Part shown: positions 1-8,090 of the stretch, in pieces
Layout of the letters: every line of letters starts with the position of its first letter
Numbering within the stretch: the stretch's first letter is position 1
NCBI RefSeq assembly: GCF_032854445.1
Contig: NC_088302.1
Span: 22,953,788 to 23,017,787, forward strand
DNA length: 64,000 nt
Reading direction: 5' to 3'
DNA from: Liolophura sinensis
Taxonomy: Eukaryota > Mollusca > Polyplacophora > Chitonida > Chitonidae
Translations under genes and position numbers: made by a program
The notes under the pieces: model-generated
Told to the model about the DNA's origin: nothing
Database searches by the model: none
The model's input: the letters and a program-made list of their open reading frames with translations, nothing else

Positions 1-795
1 ATTAGACATTTATCTTTGCCAGACACAGTGGTACATCATATTGTGCGTCGCACAATATTAACTGTCTTGTCATAGCTTTCTCATATATCCAGTTGGTCTG
101 TAAGAACATATATAACGGTAGCTGATTTAACGTCAACATATGTTGTGATAAGACATCCCCATGTAAAAGAGAACCTTCTTTTAAGCGGTGGTAAAATTTT
201 AGTTGATTTAGAAACACTAAGAGGCATATAGGGATATAACATGAATAGCTTTTCTTCACAATCATGTAACAATGTTCGTCAAAACCTTGCAGACAAAATA
301 AATCACAGTTACTTGGAGACTGAAATGATAAATGTTGATTCCCTCCCCCATAAAACCCATGACTTTCACATCAATGAGCCCTTCTACAGTTTACGTCGTT
401 AACATCAGTCAAATAAGTCTAAGTTTGATTTATCTTTGTTAAAACATTCAATGTGATTTTATATCCACAAGAATAGGGTACCACAGGTCCATGTACAATA
501 AGTTTCAATTCCATTTCCACAAACTAATTTTTTTATTCAACCAAAAATGTGGCAAGTTTTATGTTCAATTATACCAATACAAAAGTCACGGGATATTTTT
601 CTTGTTTTCAACTAATTATACAATGTGTCAGTTTTGCATTGGTCGCGTGTTGAGGAAATCAAACTCCAATACGTTTCCTCTGTGGCTTTTGTCTAACCAG
701 TATTACATGACATCATCCTTTATTTGTGTAAAGATAAAGGGCGGATAAAAGTATTAGAGACAATACCATCCGACAGGTGGGAACACGGGCACACT
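1..795 (+). repeat. 5' flank of PCDH-A, left copy of a segmental duplication
   Basis: This stretch is co-linear with 9793-10640. The first 127 bases are identical to those starting at 9793. Similarity then falls gradually, with a handful of changes up to base 265 and many substitutions and small indels by 500-790. The window starts inside the repeat, so its left edge is unknown. A minus-strand open frame (2-265) is kept in both copies, but its product resembles nothing I know and it is probably carried along by the DNA similarity. The segment is upstream of a protocadherin coding exon in both copies, so it may hold the promoter or first non-coding exon. Confidence 0.85.
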
Positions 796-799
796 CAGC

Positions 800-1355
800 A
801 TGAGCCGAAGGTTTTGTCCTTTAACAGTTCCCGAAAAGACCTACACCCTAGCTGACATCACATACAAACAAGGTTCAAAAACACCGCACAGGAAATACGG
901 GGGTTACCCTACTGGGGTGCTAGCCAGAGGGTACATACCTAGAAGCCAAATTTGTGTTTACATGTACAAGTCAGAAGATATTCAATTGGTCATTCACAAA
1001 TCAACCTTCGAGGCACACCTGCACAACGTAGCAGCATTTTGGAACTCGAAAACTATTACCACAAGGTGTTACCAGAAAGTGCTACATTTTACAAGAACGA
1101 ACTTTGTGGGTAAGTTGTATTGTAAGAAAGGCTTTGACACTCGTTGTCAAACTCTATACAATCTAGTTTAAATTGCTTTCTTTTCTCCACAAATGCATGA
1201 TGTTCATCTGTGTAGTATTGGCCAAAGACTAAACAGGCTAAAGTTTAGTGGAACGTTACAAAATTCAAGACGCACTTGTGAACAAAGTTGAAAAGCTTTT
1301 TTCGTTGAACGTGATCAGCTAAAAGTGTGGAACTTTATCATTCAAATGTGCAACG
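800..1355. other. Segment present in PCDH-A flank but absent from the psi-C copy
   Basis: The duplicated flanks align up to about 795/10640 and again from about 1355/10645, so about 550 bp is extra here or was deleted from the other copy. It has a 123-codon open frame (800-1171, +) without recognisable domain, signal peptide or transmembrane run. No terminal repeats or TSD were found. It may be a deletion in the psi-C copy, an old insertion, or intron sequence of PCDH-A. Confidence 0.55.
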
Positions 1356-1444
1356 TTACTTATGTTGATTTAATTATAAAAAGCACTTTAGCCTTCTGTT
1401 CAAAATCAAAAGAACGTATAATTGTTTTGATTCGCTTAGAATAT

Positions 1445-1707
1445 AGGGGCCTCCGTGGCCAAGGGAGCCACGGCGCAATAAATCAGGGGCCTTTATCTAT
1501 CTGGTCGCCGTGAGTTCAAATCCAGCTTCTGCAGGCTGCCTCATCGGCTGAGGTGGGAAGGTCTTCGGATGGTCCTGAGTTTCCCCACGTGTTATGCCCT
1601 GCTTCCTCCCACCATATTGCTGGCCGCAGTTGTATAAGTGAAATATTATTGAGTACAGCGTAAAATACCGATAAAATAAATAACAAATCAATCAAATAAA
1701 TAAATAA
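1445..1707 (+). mobile_element. tRNA-derived SINE, family A, in the 5'UTR intron of PCDH-A
   Basis: It begins with a tRNA-like head, GGGGCCTCCGTGGCC, followed by a B-box-like GAGTTCAAATCC. It ends in the family tail with GTATAAGTGAAATATT, TTGAGTACAGCGT and an (AAAT)n tract. Imperfect TSDs, cttagaatat at 1435-1444 and cttaaaatat at 1708-1717, flank it. The psi-C copy lacks it at the matching place and so serves as the empty site. Confidence 0.85.
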
Positions 1708-1720
1708 CTTAAAATATTTT

Positions 1721-1817
1721 TATTTCACAGGATAACTTGTACTACACCAGAAGATATCTTTAAACCTTGGGTGAAGTTACTGCCACATTAGGGAGTACAG
1801 CATAACGACGCACAGCC
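1721..1817 (+). promoter_or_regulatory. Conserved 3' splice acceptor and 5'UTR of PCDH-A
   Basis: A pyrimidine-rich tract ending in TATTTCACAG (1721-1730) precedes a 5'UTR of 87 bases that is well conserved in psi-C (acceptor TTTGCAG ending at 10737). Conservation of the acceptor and the abrupt similarity after it imply that an intron interrupts the 5'UTR and that the whole protein is encoded in the following exon. The 5' exon was not located. Confidence 0.65.
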
Positions 1818-3752
1818 ATGATGTATCTACAGTCAATACTTGCTCTGTTGTGTTGTGGCGCTAATGGAATCACAATTTTGACTCAGCATATCCTCATTCC
1901 AGAGGACACACCAGTGTACGCCGTTATCGGGAATATTTTGGCCTTTGGTGAGATTAATGTTTTGAAGGATAACCCCAGAGGAGACAAATGGAAGTTCTCC
2001 ATTTTTCGAAAAGGCAACCCTTTCGCTGATTATTTCCAAGTCACGAAATCCAATGGTGACATTTTCCTTCAAAAGCATCTAGACAGAGAAGAAATTTGTC
2101 GCCATACAGAGCACTGTAAAATTAAACTAGACATTGCTTTGTCTTCGGAATCCAAGATGATTAATATTTTCCCTGTGGATATTAAAGTAACTGATGTTAA
2201 TGACAACGCGCCTTTCTTTCTCAAACCAATGGTTCAGCTGCAGCTCTTAGAAGATGCTGAAGTAAATACGACGTTTGCGATCCCCTCTGCCACTGACCTA
2301 GATGTGGGAGATAACTCTGTGATCACTTATCAGATTTCTCCCCCAAGTGAAATGTTCGCGTTGGATGTTATCAGTAACCTGGACGGTACAGATGATCTGC
2401 GCATAAGACTTACAGGGATACTTGATAAACAAACACAGCAACAACACCGACTGAGACTGAAGGCTAAAGATGGTGGATCTCCTCCGAGAACAGGTACCAC
2501 GACAATAGTTATATCAGTACAGGCTGTCAACAGATCACCTGTGTTCACAACTGTCCAAACTACGGTAACTGTGGAGGAAAATTCTGCTATCGATTCACCT
2601 GTAATCCAGATGACGGCCAGTGACGAAGATTCAGGTGTGAATGGCCAGCTGAGTTACAGAATAAGCGCAGATACAGCGATGATTTACCCAAGTATGTTTC
2701 ATATTGACCCCCTATCTGGTGATGTGTTCACCCTGAAGATGTTTGATTACGAACATGAAAAGCTCTACCGACTGATTGTGGAGGCTGTGGACAGGGGTTC
2801 GCCGCCACTGACGTCAACGTCTGTAGTTAAGGTGAACGTTTTAGACGTAAACGACAACGTCCCCGAGATCACAGTGAACTTTCTTTCTGGCACTGACGAA
2901 GCTTTCGTCTCCGAATCAGCAGGAGAACAACATTTCGTGGCTGCGATTTCAGTGAAAGACAAAGACTCTGGTATGAACGCGGACGTTATGTGTACCATAG
3001 ATGAGGAAAGTTTTCTCCTGATTGCTATTGGTCAACATGAATTCCAACTAGTGCTGAAGGCAAAGTTAGATAGGGAGCATTCAAATCAGCGCACGGTTTT
3101 GGTCACATGTTATGACGGCGGAAAGGAGTCAAACATTGTGTCCACAGAAATCGTTGTCAACGTTGTGGATGACAACGACAACGCTCCACGATTCATACAT
3201 GCAGAACCTAAGATCTCTGTATACAAACATTCTAAGGCGGGAAACGTCATCTGTCACGTGACTGCTGTTGATGACGATGAAAATGACAACGCTAAAATAA
3301 GTTATGCCATTGTTCCGGAGAGTAAATATTTCTCTGTCGGTCAGAACTCGGGATCTGTTTTCGTCACTCAGTCACTCGATTCACTCGGTCAGTCGGAAGT
3401 GACGCTGACTGTTGTTGCCAGGGACAGCGGGAGCCCTCCCAAGCAATCAAGTATGGACATTACTGTCACTATCTCGTCCAGGTCAACACTAGATTCAAAT
3501 AACAAGCGTTTTGGCGATTTTGCCTTGGATGCAAACCACGTGATAGACTTTTCCAATGCTATGATAGTTGCGTGTGTAATAATATTAACCGGTGTAGCGT
3601 CCATGATTTTGATCCTAGTAATTTGTTGTCTTAGGGGAGGTAACTCAAAGGACAGTGATGAGGAGTCACAAAAACCTGGTGAAAAATGTGGGTCGACAAT
3701 ATCTGTTATTAGCATAGAAAAACTTGCTACAAGTGTCGAGAATGAAATCTAG
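1818..3752 (+). CDS. Protocadherin-like adhesion receptor (PCDH-A), five cadherin repeats, short tail
   Basis: Single-exon type I membrane protein of 644 residues, presumably a calcium-dependent cell-cell adhesion receptor. Residues 1-17 look like a signal peptide. Cadherin repeats (EC) lie at about 18-134, 135-240, 241-347, 348-455 and 456-560. Linkers DVNDN (127-131), DVNDN (343-347) and DDNDN (451-455) are typical. The EC2-EC3 linker reads AVNRS (236-240) and has lost the calcium ligands, and EC2 has LDKQ in place of LDRE. The membrane helix is about 581-605, leaving about 39 cytoplasmic residues that end in a serine-rich stretch with STISVISIEKL. The start has two adjacent ATGs; the first aligns with the psi-C start. 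Residues about 155-389 are almost identical to PCDH-B, far more than the rest. Usual non-clustered protocadherins have six or seven repeats and longer tails, so this is a reduced form. The family assignment is sure; function is inferred. Confidence 0.95.
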   Translation: MMYLQSILALLCCGANGITILTQHILIPEDTPVYAVIGNILAFGEINVLKDNPRGDKWKFSIFRKGNPFADYFQVTKSNGDIFLQKHLDREEICRHTEHCKIKLDIALSSESKMINIFPVDIKVTDVNDNAPFFLKPMVQLQLLEDAEVNTTFAIPSATDLDVGDNSVITYQISPPSEMFALDVISNLDGTDDLRIRLTGILDKQTQQQHRLRLKAKDGGSPPRTGTTTIVISVQAVNRSPVFTTVQTTVTVEENSAIDSPVIQMTASDEDSGVNGQLSYRISADTAMIYPSMFHIDPLSGDVFTLKMFDYEHEKLYRLIVEAVDRGSPPLTSTSVVKVNVLDVNDNVPEITVNFLSGTDEAFVSESAGEQHFVAAISVKDKDSGMNADVMCTIDEESFLLIAIGQHEFQLVLKAKLDREHSNQRTVLVTCYDGGKESNIVSTEIVVNVVDDNDNAPRFIHAEPKISVYKHSKAGNVICHVTAVDDDENDNAKISYAIVPESKYFSVGQNSGSVFVTQSLDSLGQSEVTLTVVARDSGSPPKQSSMDITVTISSRSTLDSNNKRFGDFALDANHVIDFSNAMIVACVIILTGVASMILILVICCLRGGNSKDSDEESQKPGEKCGSTISVISIEKLATSVENEI

Positions 3753-3898
3753 CACTTTGATTGTGATCGATGTTTTATGGAACAATCTCTTAGTGCTATA
3801 GTGGATTTTCAAAAGACAGTTTAGTGTTTTTGTTTATTTCTGTATGTAGTTATTTTACTACTAGACTTAATTTTTGGTATAGTTTTTTAATTCCATAA

Positions 3899-3904
3899 AA
3901 TAAA
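3899..3904 (+). terminator. Polyadenylation signal of PCDH-A
   Basis: AATAAA lies 147 bases after the stop. The surrounding 3'UTR is conserved in psi-C, where the same signal is at 11784-11789. Confidence 0.8.
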
Positions 3905-4179
3905 ATTTGCTTTCTCTTTGAACACAAATACTGAGTTTGTTATCTATGATAATATAACAACAAACACAAGTAAGAAGGTACCTTTTCCCTCGTAATGGCA
4001 ACTCGGTCCAAGCCATAAAACAGACTGAGCATAGTTCTTTGTTAATGGACGACTACTACGTTAACAGTTCGACAACAAATCGTCATCGGAAAGCCAGGAA
4101 TGAACGACTGATTACATACCCGAGTAACGTTAGGGGGGAAAGATTCTTCATCAAGTAATGGTTTATTTGATAGTTGTTT
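3905..4179. repeat. Downstream part of the segmental duplication
   Basis: This 3' flank aligns with about 11790-12107, including shared runs such as AGCCAGGAATGAACGA. No gene is seen in it. Confidence 0.6.
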
Positions 4180-4400
4180 TCACTTAAACGATGGCGTTCA
4201 TTTTTATGGGTGAAGGAACCCAGAAGTAAGGCACCGAACTTTAATGAGTTACTGACAAGAGTTCCCACGTGTGAGACATACACACTTTACACCTGGCGAA
4301 GGAAAAAAATTACACTTATTGTCACCAAGACCCCCATGAACACCAAGAGTGGCGAATCTACCAATTGCACGTCCATGGACAGGTTTAAAAACCAAACTTA
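4180..4400 (-). mobile_element. Decayed SINE, family E (shared with 12108-12358)
   Basis: Related to the copy at 12108-12358 and, more loosely, to 16370-16640. The tRNA-like head would be at the right end on the minus strand and is badly eroded here. Because both arms of the segmental duplication carry it, the insertion predates the duplication. Confidence 0.5.
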
Positions 4401-4552
4401 ACATAAGAACTGCACTCGACTTATAAACCCATTTAAGACAATAACATGCGGTCCTGTTGTTTTTTTTCTTAAAACATAAAATTAGTCAAAAATATGTTGA
4501 TTCCATGATTGGCTGATTGACTGATTGGTGTTGAACTGAGGTATGGTTCACT

Positions 4553-4614
4553 TATAGGATGCATTCTTGAGTACGCCTTAGAGTACCAATCATATAAATG
4601 AATAAATAAGTCGA
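4553..4614 (+). mobile_element. Relic tail of a family A SINE
   Basis: Only the 3' domain is visible: CATTCTTGAGTACGCC, then ACCAATCA and an AAATGAATAAATAAG end. Confidence 0.55.
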
Positions 4615-4969
4615 TGAGTTTTTCATTACAGGAATCAGGTTCATTGATGGAGGAAAATGGATAGCCTGTGTTAAACCATCGCCTTTCGCCAGGTACCTTA
4701 CCAACCTCACAGAAACATGTAGTGATCATTTTTACGTAATGTGGCCTGCTGACCTTTCTATACTTCAATGCACACATAAGCGCTGTAATATGTACTACTT
4801 TAACTTTGACTGTACATGTACCTCTTCCATTCGAATTGTCTGAAGCCAAGCGTAGATGTTGAAAATTTGTTTAGCTATTTATACCTGAAGGCGGAAAAGA
4901 CAATCAGCAACCGATATTACACGCAGAATAAAATACGCAGCAAATAGTTCTTGTGGTGTATGTCTGGTT

Positions 4970-5775
4970 TGCTATAGTCTATTTCTTTAAGCCAAACGGC
5001 TTCATCCAGCTCTCTGTAAAATCAGTCATACTCGCTACCAAAATTGTCCTTAGTCAGTGACATGTAACAACCCAAGTTCTGCCCGTAAGTTACACAGAAA
5101 ATGGACTTAAAATACTTTTAATTCAAAATGTTAAACTTCACAAACTTAGTAACGACATCAAGAACTCATTGCCTCGGGTGACGTCATAATTACTCAAAAG
5201 CAAGTTGAATGCTCGGCAATGAGCTTGGAGAGTAATTTGTTTTACATTGGTTGCACCATCAAGGCCTTAGAACAAGCTCCAAAAAGCCTGTGCTACTTAC
5301 CGCAAATAGATTACTTTGTTTTAATTTTGAAACATCAACCTCTGAAATCATACTGTCGTGAGATCATACACTACAAGAGCTAAAATAAAATTCATCTATT
5401 AACGCTGCAGTATACTAAAAAGTGTAACAATTTCAAACATGGCAGTGTCAGAAACAGGGTTTACAGAGTTTACAGTCAGGTCAATAGCAGCTTACATAAC
5501 TGGTGTTGGAATAATTTCAAACCAGCTATATATCCAGCATGCCACTGTTTTGTTTTTTTTAAATCATTATGACCGAGATTATGAGCTTTAACATTATGAA
5601 TTATGAAAATTGTTCTAACATTTTTCATGCGAGAAAATGAACTTCATACATATTCATGTGTACAGCTTGGGTTCTTACGTGTCACTGACCAAAGACTATT
5701 TTGGTGGCGATTATGACTGATTTTACAAACAGATCAATGTAGGTGACTGGTTAAAAGAAATAGACTATAGTCTGA
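4970..5775. repeat. Imperfect long inverted repeat with about 110 bp arms
   Basis: The left arm (4970-5085) read in reverse complement matches the right arm (5667-5775): both hold TATGACTGATTTTACA and AAAGAAATAGACTATAG. The right arm read forward gives a peptide like INVGDWLKEIDYS; the left arm gives AVWLKEIDYS on the minus strand. Both also have a TGA at the same place, so neither is an intact gene. A third, single copy of the core is at 63660-63715. It could be a small inverted-repeat transposon or a pair of relics of one repeated exon. No TSD was found. Confidence 0.55.
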
Positions 5776-6018
5776 CAAAGGCATCAAAGACATTAAGTGC
5801 AACAGGTATCACGAATTTTTGCTTGACACAGGACAGGTCTTCACATGTTAAAATGAGGTTGATCCACCATGGATTTCATTTTAACAAGAGGCCCCATTCC
5901 TGAACTGTTAGATACCCATAGTATATCACTGCCTGGACGATGTTTTCTTTCTTTTTTCATTGATCCTTACACGGAAAGCATAATTCAACATAATATGTTT
6001 TTGCACTTGAAAATAAAT
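5086..6018. other. Intergenic sequence between convergent PCDH-A and PCDH-B
   Basis: Apart from the inverted-repeat arm described separately, I see no gene, RNA or clear repeat here. Confidence 0.5.
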
Positions 6019-6024
6019 TTTATT
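6019..6024 (-). terminator. Polyadenylation signal of PCDH-B
   Basis: TTTATT on the plus strand (AATAAA on the minus strand), about 125 bases beyond the stop of PCDH-B, in an AT-rich 3'UTR. Confidence 0.6.
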
Positions 6025-6146
6025 AGATGTAGTAAAAAAAATTATACCAAAATTTATCTACCATAACAAATAAGAAGTAAGTAATAAACGTAACTGGAGT
6101 TCAAACAATCTCAATAGCACTACGAAATGGTTGTCTTTAAACAGAG

Positions 6147-8063
6147 CTATATCTTAATGGTAAGTTTCTCCGTGCTTATAACGGAAATTCTCGACCTCAG
6201 TGTATCAGTGGACATCTGCGACTCTGCATCAGCGTCATCAGATCTACGTCTCTTAACACGGCAAATTACTATAATCAAACTGACTGAAGCAACAGCGGTC
6301 AGAATTATAACAAACACAACTATCATCAAATTAGGAAACATTTCCGACTTGTCTGTATTAGTTAGAGAAACCTCAGACTGAGTGTCCTTCAAACTAGAAC
6401 TTGGCACAAAGGAAACGGTGATGCTTATCTCGGTGTGTTTTGACGGGCTTCCGTTGTCTTTTGCTACAACAGTCAATATCACTTTCGGTTCATTCAGCGA
6501 ATCAAGTGGTTTCTTGATAGAAACAGACCCTGAGTTCTGATTGATAGAGAAATACTGATTCTCCGGAATGATCGCAAACTTGATGCTAGAATTGTCATTT
6601 TCATCGCCATCAACAGCAGTAACCTGGAATATCACTTGCCCAACACTAACATCTTTGTATATATAGACCTCGGGATTTATTTGCGTGAATTCTGGAGCGT
6701 TGTGGTTCTCGTCTAAAACGTTGACAATGATTTCCTTTGACACAACATTGGGTTGTTTTCCGCTGTCGTGACACGCTACCAAAACAATATGCCGAGAGGA
6801 CTGTTCTCTATCTAGCTTGACATTCAGTATAAGCTGGAACTCGGTTTCGCTCAGAGGAATCAGCGAAAAGTGTTCATTCTCCACAGTGCACTTAATGTCC
6901 GCGTTCACACCAGAGTCTTTGTCTCTCACTGAAATCGCAGCCACGAAATGTTGCCTTTCTGCCGATTCGGAGACGAAAGCTTCGTCAGTGCCAGAAAGAA
7001 AGTTCACTGTGATCTCGGGGACGTTGTCGTTTACGTCTAAAACGTTCACCTTAACTACAGACGTTGACGTCAGTGGCGGCGAACCCCCATCCACAGCCTC
7101 CACAATCAGTCGGTAGAGCTTTTCATCTTCGTAATCAAACATCTTCAGGGAGAACACATCACCAGATAGGGGGTCAATATGAAACATACCTGGGTAAATC
7201 ATCGCTGTATCTGCGCTTATTCTGTAACTCAGCTGGCCATTCACACCTGAATCTTCGTCACTGGCCGTCATCTGGATTACAGGTGAATCGATAGCAGAAT
7301 TTTCCTCCACAGTTACTGTAGTTTGCACAGTTGTGAACACAGGTGATCTGTTTACAGCCTGTACTGATACAACTATTGTCGTGGTACCTGTTCTCGGAGG
7401 TGATCCGCCATCTTTAGCCTCCAGTCTCAGTCGGTATTGTTGCTGTGTTTGTTTATCAAGTATCCCTGTAAGTCTTATGCGCAGATCATCTGTACCGTCC
7501 AGGTTACTGATAACATCCAACGCGAACATTTCACTGGCGGGAGAAATCTGATAAGTGATCACAGAGTTATCTCCCATATCTAGGTCAGTGGCAGAGGGGA
7601 TCGGAAACGTCGTGTTGACGTCAGCATCTTCAAAAATCTCCAATTGGACATTTTCTTCGCGAAAGAAAGGCGCATTATCATTAACATCAGTTATCATGAT
7701 ATCAAAACGGAAAATGCCAACCAATTTGGATTCCAAGGACACAGCGATATCCAATTTCACCAAACACGTTTCCGTATGATCACAGATTTCTTCCCGGTCT
7801 AAACTTTTCATCAGGAAAACTTCACCACTTGATTTTGTGATTTGGAAATAATCAGCGAAGGGGTTGCCTCGTTTGAGAATAGAACACATGGGCTTAGCAC
7901 CGTGTTTCGCTGTGGTCATACCTCCATTCCCGTTGAAAACATCACCGATGACGGTGTACGCTGGAGTGTCTTCTGGTATAGTGATGACCTGTCGAGAAGT
8001 TATCTGTCCATCCACGGCGATGACCAGCAGCACCAGAAAAACTGCTAGTGTCCTAAAACTCAT
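6147..8063 (-). CDS. Protocadherin-like adhesion receptor (PCDH-B), five cadherin repeats, short tail
   Basis: Single-exon protein of 638 residues with the same plan as PCDH-A: signal peptide (about 1-19), five cadherin repeats, one membrane helix near 575-598 and a tail of about 38 residues. EC1 ends with DVNDN and EC3 with DVNDN. The EC2-EC3 linker is AVNRS as in PCDH-A. The EC4-EC5 linker is DENHN, in which His replaces a calcium-binding Asp. The tail has a basic RVKRRR start and ends with SRISVISTEKL, the one cytoplasmic motif clearly shared with PCDH-A. EC1, EC5, helix and most of the tail are much more diverged from PCDH-A than EC2-EC3 (6897-7603), which are nearly identical. It points toward PCDH-A, so the two are inverted copies. 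Family sure; partners unknown, with homophilic adhesion likely from the family. Confidence 0.95.
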   Translation of the reverse strand: MSFRTLAVFLVLLVIAVDGQITSRQVITIPEDTPAYTVIGDVFNGNGGMTTAKHGAKPMCSILKRGNPFADYFQITKSSGEVFLMKSLDREEICDHTETCLVKLDIAVSLESKLVGIFRFDIMITDVNDNAPFFREENVQLEIFEDADVNTTFPIPSATDLDMGDNSVITYQISPASEMFALDVISNLDGTDDLRIRLTGILDKQTQQQYRLRLEAKDGGSPPRTGTTTIVVSVQAVNRSPVFTTVQTTVTVEENSAIDSPVIQMTASDEDSGVNGQLSYRISADTAMIYPGMFHIDPLSGDVFSLKMFDYEDEKLYRLIVEAVDGGSPPLTSTSVVKVNVLDVNDNVPEITVNFLSGTDEAFVSESAERQHFVAAISVRDKDSGVNADIKCTVENEHFSLIPLSETEFQLILNVKLDREQSSRHIVLVACHDSGKQPNVVSKEIIVNVLDENHNAPEFTQINPEVYIYKDVSVGQVIFQVTAVDGDENDNSSIKFAIIPENQYFSINQNSGSVSIKKPLDSLNEPKVILTVVAKDNGSPSKHTEISITVSFVPSSSLKDTQSEVSLTNTDKSEMFPNLMIVVFVIILTAVASVSLIIVICRVKRRRSDDADAESQMSTDTLRSRISVISTEKLTIKI

Positions 8064-8090
8064 GGTTTATGTGTGTACCTAAGTGGAAAT
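8064..8090 (-). promoter_or_regulatory. Putative 3' splice acceptor just upstream of the PCDH-B start
   Basis: On the minus strand a pyrimidine-rich TTTTATTTCCACTTAG ends 16 bases before the ATG. By analogy with PCDH-A this would be the acceptor of a 5'UTR intron. The sequence itself is not conserved with PCDH-A. Confidence 0.45.

Noticed and set aside
2-265. 87-codon minus-strand open frame, repeated at 9796-10059, as a small gene
   Set aside because: Its conservation is explained by the DNA repeat; there is no signal peptide, domain or codon pattern, and substitutions between copies are not clearly synonymous.
800-1171. 123-codon open frame as a gene upstream of PCDH-A
   Set aside because: No recognisable domain, and it lies in a segment missing from the paralogous copy.
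3636-3645. Splice donor-like GGTAAC in the PCDH-A tail, as in vertebrate variable exons that join constant exons
   Set aside because: PCDH-B lacks it, the open frame ends shortly after with a conserved motif, and a 3'UTR with AATAAA follows.
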